64,000 nucleotides of DNA from the NCBI RefSeq assembly GCF_003173615.1, contig NZ_QGNA01000005.1, positions 496,001-560,000 on the forward strand, in the 5' to 3' direction. Source of the stretch: Falsiroseomonas bella. GTDB taxonomy: Bacteria; Pseudomonadota; Alphaproteobacteria; Acetobacterales; Acetobacteraceae. This document shows positions 25,011 through 32,770 of this stretch, piece by piece (position 1 is the stretch's first letter; each line of letters starts with the position of its first letter). A model generated the notes under the pieces. It was not told the origin of the DNA, searched no databases, and worked only from the letters and a program-made list of their open reading frames with translations. The translations under genes were made by a program, and so were the position numbers.

Positions 25011-26261
25011 ATGCCGGTCTGGCTCATTCCCATGATCTACACGGTGGTCAGCCTCGTATGCGCCACCGCACTGCCGCGCATAGAGTATGGACTTGCCCTG
25101 CCCTTCGACCTCGGGATCTCCGCCTCGGCGGCTCTCGCCGTGCTGTCCTCGATCGCGTCAGGGATGATGGCGCTGACGGGTATCGTCTTCTCGATCGCCT
25201 TCGTCATGCTGCAGTTCAGCGCGGTGACCTATTCGCCACGCTTCGCCAATCGCTTCGCGCGCGATCCCGTGCTGTTCCATGCGCTCGGCATCTTCTTCGC
25301 CACTTTCACCTATTCGCTCGCTGCGGCCGCCTGGTCGGACCGCGGCGGTTCCGGGCAGGTGCCGGCCGTCTCGGCCCTGGTCGCCGTTGCGCTGCTGTTT
25401 GTCAGTCTCATGGCCTTCGGGCTGCTGATGCGGCGCCTGGGCGACCTGCAGATCACCAACACGCTGCGCTACATCGGGGACCAGGGACGGGCCATCATCG
25501 GGCAGACCCTGGCGACCTCCGCGCAAGGAAGTGCCGGCCGCGGCGGCAGCCGGGCCGTGGAGGCGCCCTCGCCGGGAGCTGTGACCCAGATCCTCCGCCA
25601 TGCCGGGCCGCCGGGCTACGTGCAGCGTTACGACATCCCCGCCCTCATCGGCCTCGCGCAGGGCGCGGGGGCGCGCATCAAGGTGGAATGCGCCGTGGGC
25701 GACATGATGATGGATGGCAGCGTCATGCTGCGCGTGCTCGGCGGCGCAGGGACGGTGCCGGAAACCGCGCTGCGCAAGGCGGTCAGGCTCGGCTCGGACC
25801 GCACCTTCGAGCAGGATCCGAAATACCCGATCCGGCTGCTCGTGGACATCGCAATCAAGGCGTTGTCGCCCGCGATCAACGACCCGACCACAGCGGTGCA
25901 GGCGCTCGACCAGATCGAGGATCTGCTGCGACGGCTGGCGCGGCACGATCTCGCGGACGGGCGCCTTGCCGATGCGGAAGGGGTGCTGCGCGTCGTCTTT
26001 CCTACGCCCGACTGGGACGACTACCTCGCCCTCGCCTTCGACGAGATCCGCGTGTTCGGCGCAACATCGGTGCAGGTAATGCGGCGACTTCGCTCCGCGC
26101 TGCGCGGCCTCGCGGAGCTGGTCGGCGAGAGCGACCGTGCGGAAGGCGTCCAACGCTACCTCGAGCACGTGGACGCCGCGATCGAGAACTCCGCCTTCGA
26201 CGAGCGGGACCGTGCCGCCGCCCGGCAGGAGGATCCGCAGGGGCTCGGCCTGACACGGTAG
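25011..26261 (+). CDS. DUF2254 membrane protein
   Basis: The 416-residue product has four N-terminal membrane helices (about 5-25, 33-65, 85-105 and 118-140). A cytoplasmic region follows with the DUF2254 pattern: SAVTYSPRFANRFARDPVLFHALGIF, then AIKALSPAINDPTTAVQALDQIEDLL (about 280-305). The family is of unknown function and resembles gated membrane proteins. It starts 12 bases after the permease gene. The 3' end faces the DUF3141 gene over a 40-bp gap holding a hairpin. Confidence 0.87.
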   Translation: MPVWLIPMIYTVVSLVCATALPRIEYGLALPFDLGISASAALAVLSSIASGMMALTGIVFSIAFVMLQFSAVTYSPRFANRFARDPVLFHALGIFFATFTYSLAAAAWSDRGGSGQVPAVSALVAVALLFVSLMAFGLLMRRLGDLQITNTLRYIGDQGRAIIGQTLATSAQGSAGRGGSRAVEAPSPGAVTQILRHAGPPGYVQRYDIPALIGLAQGAGARIKVECAVGDMMMDGSVMLRVLGGAGTVPETALRKAVRLGSDRTFEQDPKYPIRLLVDIAIKALSPAINDPTTAVQALDQIEDLLRRLARHDLADGRLADAEGVLRVVFPTPDWDDYLALAFDEIRVFGATSVQVMRRLRSALRGLAELVGESDRAEGVQRYLEHVDAAIENSAFDERDRAAARQEDPQGLGLTR

Positions 26262-26280
26262 CGGCCTTCAGGTGGCCTCG

Positions 26281-26296
26281 GCGCCCGGAAGGGCGC
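26281..26296. terminator. Hairpin between convergent DUF2254 and DUF3141 genes
   Basis: GCGCCC-GGAA-GGGCGC is a perfect 6-bp stem with a stable GNRA-type tetraloop, placed in the 40-bp gap between two stop codons. It could stop transcription from both sides. No T-run is present on either strand, so help from Rho may be needed. Confidence 0.4.
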
Positions 26297-26301
26297 GCAG
26301 G

Positions 26302-28578
26302 CTATCGATGCTGGCCCTTCCTGTTGCCGCGCGCGCCCGCCGCCGCCCGGTCGGGCCGCGGCGACATCTTGAAGCGCAGCGCGGGGCCGCCTTGCGGCAG
26401 CGTGCCCTGATCGCCTGTCGGCCGCTCGAGCAACGCCCGGTCATCGCTGCCGAACATCCTCTCCACCTCCGCCATGCGCCGCGCCGCTTCCTCCGGCATC
26501 TCGCCCGCCGCCTCCACGACGCTGCGGAGCACCGCCAGCGCCTTGGCCCGAACCGCCGGGTCGTCGGGGAGAAGTGCTGGCAGGGTCTCGATCGCTCGCG
26601 CCTCGTCGATCAGCAGCATGAAGAATTGCTGGCGGATGGTCCGCTTGAACTCCGCAAGCGGCAGCCTTTCCCGCCCCAGCGCCGCGCGGATGCGCCGGAT
26701 GATGGCGAAGGAGCGCTCATCCGCACTGGCCGTCGGCAGCCGCACCCACATCAGAGCGCGCAGCACCGCCTCATTCAGGCCGCCCTCGGCCATGGCGGCG
26801 CGCAACCGCTCGGTCGCCAGGGCCACGAAGCGGGCATGGTCCGGAATTTGGCCGGGCCGCGCGCGCGGCGGCGCCGTTTCCGCCGCAAGGCCGGTCGCCG
26901 CCTGCACCAGCGGCGAGGAATAGACCTCCTGGAAGACCCGTTCGCTCAGTGCGTCGCGCTGGCGGCCATAGGCCTCCAGCATGCGCGTGACGGCCTCGGA
27001 CACCTGGCGTTCGGCGACCCGGCCGGGATTGTCGTCCGCGACGGGCCGGCGGTCGGCGCGCGCGAACTCCGCTGCCCAGCGCACCCATGCCATGGCCGGG
27101 TTGCGATCCGAGAACAGCGTGTAGGACATGCGCGCCGGGTGCAGCTGTTCCATCGCCCAGGTGACGGGCGGGGTCGCCAGCGCACGCACCGCGGGCTGGG
27201 CGAACTGCCGGTAGAGCGCGAGGTTCGCCTCCGACACCCGACGCGCCGCGGCGAAGCGCTTCTCGTCCTCCGCATCGGTGCCGCCATGCCGGGCGAGGTC
27301 GGCGAAGCGGCGCGCCTCGAAGTTCACCAGCCACTCCCCGCCGATGAGCTCCGCCCGCGCCTCTTCCTTCGCAGGCCGCAGCACCGCCTCGTAGAGGCCG
27401 GGCGGCAGCACGTCGATCATGTCCATGTTGGACGCGAACTCGTTGTGCTCCTTCCGCGCCACGCCGCCCGAGACGAAGATGCCAAGGTGGCCGATGCTGC
27501 CATGCACGGAATAGACGATGGTCTGGCCATGCGTGCGCAGGTCGTTCTCGTCGCCGTAGAGATCGGTGATCCAGGACAGCGCCTGGGCGGGCGGCGTGAT
27601 GTCGTCGCCCTCGGAACAGAAGACGATGATCGGCGACTGGATGGCGCGCGGATCCACGCGCGTGCCGTCGGAGAAGATCAGCTCGCCCGTCGCCAGCCGG
27701 TTGCCGACGAAGAGCTGGTCCACGATGAACTGCATCTCCTCGGCGTTGAGGCGGACATGCCCGCCCCACCATTTCTCGAAGCCGAGGTAGCGGTCGGCCG
27801 CCTTGTCCACGTCGGCCCAGACCTCGTACTGCTTGGTCCAGTAGGTGTTCGCCGGATTGCCGCTCTCGAAGTTCGTCACCAGCCAGGCGCCATCGAACTT
27901 GCCGCCGCCGATGTCACCCGTCATCGCGGTCAGCCAGGATCCGCCGAGCAGACCGCCGAGGTAGCGCATCGGCGCCTTGCCCGGCACGCCGGCCCAGGTG
28001 GAGATGGGCGAGCCGGCGACCATGATCGGGCCGAAGGCCTCGGGCCGGATCGCGGCGGCCATCAGCAGCGCCCAGCCGGCCTGGCAGTTCCCGATGGCGA
28101 CCGGCTTGCCTTCGGCGTCATGGTGCCGGCGGCCGACCTCCTCGGCGAAGGCGACGATGGCGCGGACCACGTCTTCGATCGTCTGGCCGGGTTCGGGCTC
28201 GGGACGGAAGCCGACGAAGTAGCAGGGATGGCCGGCGTTGATCGCGACGCCGATCTCGCTGTCCGCCTTGAAGCCGCCGATGCCCGGCCCGTGGCCCGCG
28301 CGCGGGTCGATGACGATGAAGGGGCGGGCGAGCGGATCGGTCGGGGGCGCGCCCTCCGGCGGCGTCACGCGCGCCATCCAGTAGTTCACCGGCCGCGGCA
28401 GGTCGCGGCCATCCAGCACGAGGTCGAAGCCGAAGGTCAGGACGTGCCGCATCGGGTCGTCCTCGCGCTCCAGGAATGCGTTGCCGCGCTCGCGAAGCAC
28501 GTCGAGGAACAGCACCGAACGCTGCCAGGCGTCGAGGCCGTAGGCGGCCCAGGGGAACAGCGACGGGTGGGCGGGCAT
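26302..28578 (-). CDS. DUF3141 protein, PHA-synthase-like alpha/beta-hydrolase
   Basis: Two nearby ATGs compete. I chose 28578 because GAGGAG lies seven bases before it; it is almost touching 28584. The 758-residue product matches DUF3141. The N-terminal half is an alpha/beta-hydrolase with the nucleophile elbow GNCQAGW, a Cys in place of Ser as in polyhydroxyalkanoate synthases (GxCxG), and later VFCSEGDDITPPAQAL and SVHGSIGHLGIFVSGG with likely Asp and His. The C-terminal half is helical. The family often travels with PHA or acetyl-phosphate genes but its reaction is unknown. A GTTAC-N-GTRAC motif lies 144 bases upstream. Confidence 0.88.
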   Translation of the reverse strand: MPAHPSLFPWAAYGLDAWQRSVLFLDVLRERGNAFLEREDDPMRHVLTFGFDLVLDGRDLPRPVNYWMARVTPPEGAPPTDPLARPFIVIDPRAGHGPGIGGFKADSEIGVAINAGHPCYFVGFRPEPEPGQTIEDVVRAIVAFAEEVGRRHHDAEGKPVAIGNCQAGWALLMAAAIRPEAFGPIMVAGSPISTWAGVPGKAPMRYLGGLLGGSWLTAMTGDIGGGKFDGAWLVTNFESGNPANTYWTKQYEVWADVDKAADRYLGFEKWWGGHVRLNAEEMQFIVDQLFVGNRLATGELIFSDGTRVDPRAIQSPIIVFCSEGDDITPPAQALSWITDLYGDENDLRTHGQTIVYSVHGSIGHLGIFVSGGVARKEHNEFASNMDMIDVLPPGLYEAVLRPAKEEARAELIGGEWLVNFEARRFADLARHGGTDAEDEKRFAAARRVSEANLALYRQFAQPAVRALATPPVTWAMEQLHPARMSYTLFSDRNPAMAWVRWAAEFARADRRPVADDNPGRVAERQVSEAVTRMLEAYGRQRDALSERVFQEVYSSPLVQAATGLAAETAPPRARPGQIPDHARFVALATERLRAAMAEGGLNEAVLRALMWVRLPTASADERSFAIIRRIRAALGRERLPLAEFKRTIRQQFFMLLIDEARAIETLPALLPDDPAVRAKALAVLRSVVEAAGEMPEEAARRMAEVERMFGSDDRALLERPTGDQGTLPQGGPALRFKMSPRPDRAAAGARGNRKGQHR

Positions 28579-28721
28579 TGTCATTCTCCTCGGGCGCGCC
28601 GCCTGCCGGTCGGAGGGGATTTGCAGGCGGACCGCTTGGCCAGCCAGCGAGCACGCCACCACGCATCCCCTAGCAGATGGGCAGGCCCTGGCGACACCGC
28701 GACCGCTCAGCCGGCAGGTAC

Positions 28722-28732
28722 GTTACCGTGAC
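28722..28732. promoter_or_regulatory. GTTAC-N-GTRAC motif, copy 3, upstream of the DUF3141 gene
   Basis: GTTACCGTGAC lies in the 178-bp gap between the TPR gene and the DUF3141 gene, both on the minus strand. It differs from copy 2 by one base. Its position 144 bases ahead of the DUF3141 start suggests an operator or promoter element shared with the DUF1622/BASS spacer. Confidence 0.45.
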
Positions 28733-28756
28733 GTGCCGCAGGCAGGCGCGGCGGCA

Positions 28757-30478
28757 TCATTCTGCGGCGCGGGGCGCTGCACGGCCCTCCGCCGGCATGC
28801 TGGTGTCCTGGCCCGGCAATCCCGCCAGGCGCAGGCCTTCGACCATGGCGGCGATGATCTCCGGGTGGACATTGCGCGACCTGAGATCGGCCAGGGCGTG
28901 ATCCCCATAGGCAGGATCGATGCGCAGGATCGCCTGCACCGCCGCGGAGGCCTCGGCAGCGAGGCCAAGCTGCGCCGCGGCGGACGCCACGACGACGAAG
29001 GCCGGCACCGCATGCTCCACCGTCATCCGACGCATCTCGGCGAGCGCGTCCGCGTAGCGCCCGTGCATGTAGTGGTACAGGGCCAGCCCGATCCGGTAGT
29101 TGCCCGGCTGGGCCGGGTTGCGTGCATAGGAGTCCCGCAGGAGCGGCAGCGCCTCGTCCCACTCCATCCGGGCGGCATGCCGGACGCCGAGATCGGACAT
29201 GATCTCCGTGTCGTTCGGATTGAGCGCAAGGCCTGTCCGGAGCTCGGCGAGGCCGGCGGCGACGTCGCCGGCGAACCAATAGGCCAGTGCGAGCGCATGA
29301 TGGCCGCGGCTGCAATGCGGGGCGAGCTCCACCGCCCGGAGGGCCAGATCCCGGGCGCGTTTCAGGAGGTCCATCGCACTCGTCGGCGGTTCATGGCCGA
29401 AGCGCAGCAGGTTCACATAGACCTGCGACAGGCACGCGAAGGCTTCGGCATAGTCGGGGTCGCGCCGGATCGCCTGTTCGAGCCCTTCGCGGACGGCGTG
29501 GATCAGGGCGCGATCGTAGGTGCGCCAGTACTGGTAGAAGCGGATCACGCTGTCATAGGAGGATAGGCTTTCCGGCGGCTTGCCCTCCACCTCCCGCGCC
29601 CGCTCGCTGAAGATCACGCCATAAGGCTGAGCCAGGCTGCGCACCACGCTGTTCGCCACCTCGTCCCGCACGCGCAGGATCTCTCGGGGATCCAGCATGC
29701 GGTCGAAGGTCTCGCCCCAGATGTAGCGTCCGGTCCGCGCGTCGCTCAGCAGCACTTCCAGCCTGAAACGATCGGCAGAAACAGTCGTGCCGCCGGTCAG
29801 CAGGAGGTCCACGTCGAGCGGCCCGCAGGAGCCCACGGCATCCTCCCGGGCGACGTCGCGGCTGAAGACGGTGTCCGAACCGAACACGAACAGGTCCGTG
29901 AAGCGCGTCAGCCCCACGATCACCTGGCGCGTCAGGCCGCGCGAGAGGTTCGGAAAGGCGGAACGGTCGCCATCCTCCTCGAAAGGGCAGACGAGGATTG
30001 CGCAGCCGTTGCGGCGGCTCGTTCCGCCGCGCGTGACCGGCGCCGGCCCTTCCTGGGGCGTCGCGCCGGAGTGGTGCGCGAAGGCCGGCACATACCCGCC
30101 GCGTGGAATCGTGATCCGCACGCCATCCGCCTGCCCGGCCGTGAGGTAGTAGCGCTCGAGCGCGCGTCGCAACCGCCCGGCCTCGATGCGGACGATCGAA
30201 TCGACCTGGGGATCGAAGTCCGCTGCCCGGCCGAACACGGAGGTCGCAATATTGTAGGCCTTTATGCGCTCCCCGCGCCCACCGAGTGTTTCCTCGACCA
30301 CGTAGGCGAGGAACTGCCGGTTCCGGTCGGAGGCCTCGAAGTCGCGGGACGCAAGAATGCGCCGCAGTTCCGTGCGAACCGCCTCCGCATCGTCGTTGTG
30401 CCCGCCGCCATTCATTCCAGATCCACGCGACCATGAAGGCTTGGCATCGAGGGGGTCGAGAGACCATCCATTAAACAT
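28757..30478 (-). CDS. TPR protein with winged-helix-like N-terminus and TolB-like middle
   Basis: The 573-residue product has three parts. Residues about 40-125 (DRNRQFLAYVVEETLGGRGE ... RIEAGRLRRALERYY ... IPRGGYVPAF) match the winged-helix-like module found in alphaproteobacterial TPR and cyclase-like proteins. Residues about 145-265 resemble the TolB-like segment of adenylate-cyclase/TPR proteins (ILVCPFEEDGD, LLLTGGTTVSADRFRLEVLL). From about 290 there are TPR-like helix pairs (HHALALAYWFAGDVAAGLAE, GLALNPNDTEIMSDLG). It may sense or regulate. No cyclase catalytic domain is present. The start is uncertain: ATG 30478 has no ribosome site and lies beside AT-rich DNA; ATG 30415 is the alternative. 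Confidence 0.75.
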   Translation of the reverse strand: MFNGWSLDPLDAKPSWSRGSGMNGGGHNDDAEAVRTELRRILASRDFEASDRNRQFLAYVVEETLGGRGERIKAYNIATSVFGRAADFDPQVDSIVRIEAGRLRRALERYYLTAGQADGVRITIPRGGYVPAFAHHSGATPQEGPAPVTRGGTSRRNGCAILVCPFEEDGDRSAFPNLSRGLTRQVIVGLTRFTDLFVFGSDTVFSRDVAREDAVGSCGPLDVDLLLTGGTTVSADRFRLEVLLSDARTGRYIWGETFDRMLDPREILRVRDEVANSVVRSLAQPYGVIFSERAREVEGKPPESLSSYDSVIRFYQYWRTYDRALIHAVREGLEQAIRRDPDYAEAFACLSQVYVNLLRFGHEPPTSAMDLLKRARDLALRAVELAPHCSRGHHALALAYWFAGDVAAGLAELRTGLALNPNDTEIMSDLGVRHAARMEWDEALPLLRDSYARNPAQPGNYRIGLALYHYMHGRYADALAEMRRMTVEHAVPAFVVVASAAAQLGLAAEASAAVQAILRIDPAYGDHALADLRSRNVHPEIIAAMVEGLRLAGLPGQDTSMPAEGRAAPRAAE

Positions 30479-30644
30479 AAATATAGTGGAATTTCGGCCG
30501 CCACGATACCGGAAATCCGTCCGCGGGCGGAGGGCGGACCGCCGGCGCTAACAGTGACGTACTTAGCGACGGCCAACCGTGGATGTCTCCTGGCAGCGCC
30601 TTGATTCAGCCGTTCCCGATCAGGCTTCTGGGAGCCAGGAAGCC

Positions 30645-30953
30645 ATGCCCGATGAGCCCGCGGTCCGCTCCGAACTGGACTGGGTCCTTGCCCGATTTCC
30701 AGAAGATGAGGCGCTGGTCCGGCGCCTGTTCCTGACGCAACCGGCCTTCCGCAGCACCTGCGAGGACTATCGCCTCGCACGGGAGGGCCTTTCGACCTTC
30801 GAGGAACTCGCTGTGAGCGGGCCCCGCGCCGAAGTCGGGGAATACCGCACGCTCGTTCGGGAACTTGAGGCCGAACTCCTGGCGATGTTCCGCGCCGCCA
30901 GAGACGGGGCCTCGCCGCCGGATGCGCCCCGACCGGGAACCCGGAACCCGTGA
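30645..30953 (+). CDS. Small acidic hypothetical protein
   Basis: ATG 30645 is preceded by AGGA at five bases and gives 102 residues. An in-frame GTG at 30579 lacks a site. The product is helical and acidic (ELDWVLARFPEDEALVRRLF, then a GEYRTLVRELEAELLAMF helix) and ends in a Pro-rich tail. No signal peptide or family is recognised. It is transcribed divergently from the TPR gene across an AT-rich region (about 30465-30500) and leads into the porin gene 155 bases downstream. Confidence 0.55.
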   Translation: MPDEPAVRSELDWVLARFPEDEALVRRLFLTQPAFRSTCEDYRLAREGLSTFEELAVSGPRAEVGEYRTLVRELEAELLAMFRAARDGASPPDAPRPGTRNP

Positions 30954-31108
30954 GGCGTGACGCTCAACACCCCGGGCGTTCAGGCGGGCTGGCCAGGCCC
31001 GAGCGCTCGATCCTGTCGGGAAGCGGTCAGGCAGCAGCCAACCCACCCCACGATCCAGCGAACGACATGGCCGGGGCGGTTGGCCTGGCCCCCCTCTGGA
31101 GATGGCGC

Positions 31109-32731
31109 ATGCGACAGGGACACGGCATCCGCGCGACGATCGCAGCGGGACTTTGCGGCGCTGCACTGCTGGCATCGCCGGCCTCGGCGCAGACCAACGA
31201 AGAACTTCTCCGGCGCCTGGACGCGATGCAGCGACGCATGGATGAGCTGGAGACGGCGCTGCGCGAAGCCACGCGCGCGCCCAGGCCGGCGGCGCAGGCT
31301 CCCGCAGCCGCAGTCGCGCCCCCTCGCGCGCGGCGGCCGGCCGCGCCGCCGGCTGCCGTCGCCCAGGCGACCGCTCCTGTCGTGACGCCGGCGCCGGCGC
31401 CTGCCGCCGCGCCCCGCGTGACGCGCGAAGAGGTGGACGAGGCGCTGCGCGGCAGCATGCCGAACTCCTGGCGCATCCCCGGCACGGACACCTCCGTGCG
31501 GCTGTATGGCTTCGTCAAGGCGAATCTGTTCAGCGACCTCGACATGGTGAACCGCAGCGATGCGCCCTCGGTCCAGGGCATCCCGCTCGCGGGCAGCGCG
31601 GCAACCGAACGGTCGGGCGACACCTCCTTCAGCGCGCGGCGCTCGCGCATCGGCTTCGATACCCAGACCCCGACGCTGTGGGGCCCGCTGAACAGCCGGA
31701 TCGAGTTCGACTTCGCCGGCGACCAGCCGAGCGCCTCGGGTGCCGCCACCTCCTCCGGCTACATGCCGCGGCTGCGCCAGGCCTATGTCGAGGTGGGCGG
31801 CGAGGTGTTCCGCGTCCTCGTCGGGCAGGCGAACAGCGTCTGGAACGACGGCCTGGTCGAGACGCTGACGGATGCGACCTTCCTGAACGCCTCCGCCGTG
31901 CGGCAGGCGCAGGTGCGGGCGACCGGCCGGCTCGCGCCCGGCGTGACCGGCATGGTCTCGCTGGAGGCGCCCTACACCGACTACACGAGCAGCGCGGGCG
32001 TCTTCTATCCGGACAGCAGCCTGGATGGCGGCGCCAGCCCCTCCACCAGCACCTTCCCCGATCTGGTTGGCCGGGTGACCTGGCGCGGCGAGATGGGTGA
32101 CATCTCGCTTCGTGGCCTGCTGCGGCAACTGCGCATCGACACGAACGGCACCGAGGCGACCCCGAAGGGGTCTGCGGACACCGTCGGCTACGGCCTCGCC
32201 CTCGGCGGCAACTTCAACCTGGCCCGGCTGTGGGGCGGCTTCGGCGCCGACCAGCTCTTCGGCATGGCGTATTACGGCGAAGGGATCGGTCGCTACTTCG
32301 ACTCCGCGACCTCAGGCCAATCGGCCTACAGCCGCATCGGCCTGGCCGGCGCCACGGATGTCTCGCTCACGCCGGTGCCGACCTATGGCGCGACGATCGG
32401 CTATCGCCACTACTGGGCACCGAGCCTGCGCACCAACATGGCCTATGCCTATGCGCGGCTCGACAATCCCGCCTTCGTCTCGGAGTTCGCCGCAGGCGGA
32501 TCCGGCGCGGTCGCGGCGAACCGCGAGATGCAGATGGGCGTGGTCAACCTGATCTGGAGCCCGTTCGCCACCGAACGCGAAGGCCGGATCGGCAATGGCT
32601 GGCTCGATGTGGGCGTCGAATACATCTACTTCCGCCGCGACCTGCAGGACGGGGCCATCGCCTCGCCGGTCGGCCAGGGCGGCCACGGCATCGAGCAGCG
32701 CATCCAGGCGTCGGCCATCGTGCGCTTCTAG
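31109..32731 (+). CDS. DcaP-like trimeric outer-membrane porin
   Basis: ATG 31109 is preceded by GGAGA at eight bases. The 540-residue product has a signal peptide (1-27, cut after PASA), a coiled coil (about 30-55, EELLRRLDAMQRRMDELETA), an Ala/Pro linker (about 55-110) and a beta-barrel domain that starts at VRLYGFVKANLFSDLDM and ends in Phe (ASAIVRF). DcaP-type porins admit dicarboxylates and other small anions. It lies 39 bases before the decarboxylase gene and on the same strand as the carriers, so it may be the outer-membrane gate for their substrate. Confidence 0.85.
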   Translation: MRQGHGIRATIAAGLCGAALLASPASAQTNEELLRRLDAMQRRMDELETALREATRAPRPAAQAPAAAVAPPRARRPAAPPAAVAQATAPVVTPAPAPAAAPRVTREEVDEALRGSMPNSWRIPGTDTSVRLYGFVKANLFSDLDMVNRSDAPSVQGIPLAGSAATERSGDTSFSARRSRIGFDTQTPTLWGPLNSRIEFDFAGDQPSASGAATSSGYMPRLRQAYVEVGGEVFRVLVGQANSVWNDGLVETLTDATFLNASAVRQAQVRATGRLAPGVTGMVSLEAPYTDYTSSAGVFYPDSSLDGGASPSTSTFPDLVGRVTWRGEMGDISLRGLLRQLRIDTNGTEATPKGSADTVGYGLALGGNFNLARLWGGFGADQLFGMAYYGEGIGRYFDSATSGQSAYSRIGLAGATDVSLTPVPTYGATIGYRHYWAPSLRTNMAYAYARLDNPAFVSEFAAGGSGAVAANREMQMGVVNLIWSPFATEREGRIGNGWLDVGVEYIYFRRDLQDGAIASPVGQGGHGIEQRIQASAIVRF

Positions 32732-32770
32732 CCACAGCAGACCAACGAACACGACAGAACGGAGCGGCAC

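Noticed and set aside
30579-30644. GTG start extending the small acidic protein by 22 residues
   Set aside because: No ribosome site is visible before it, while AGGA precedes ATG 30645 at a good distance.
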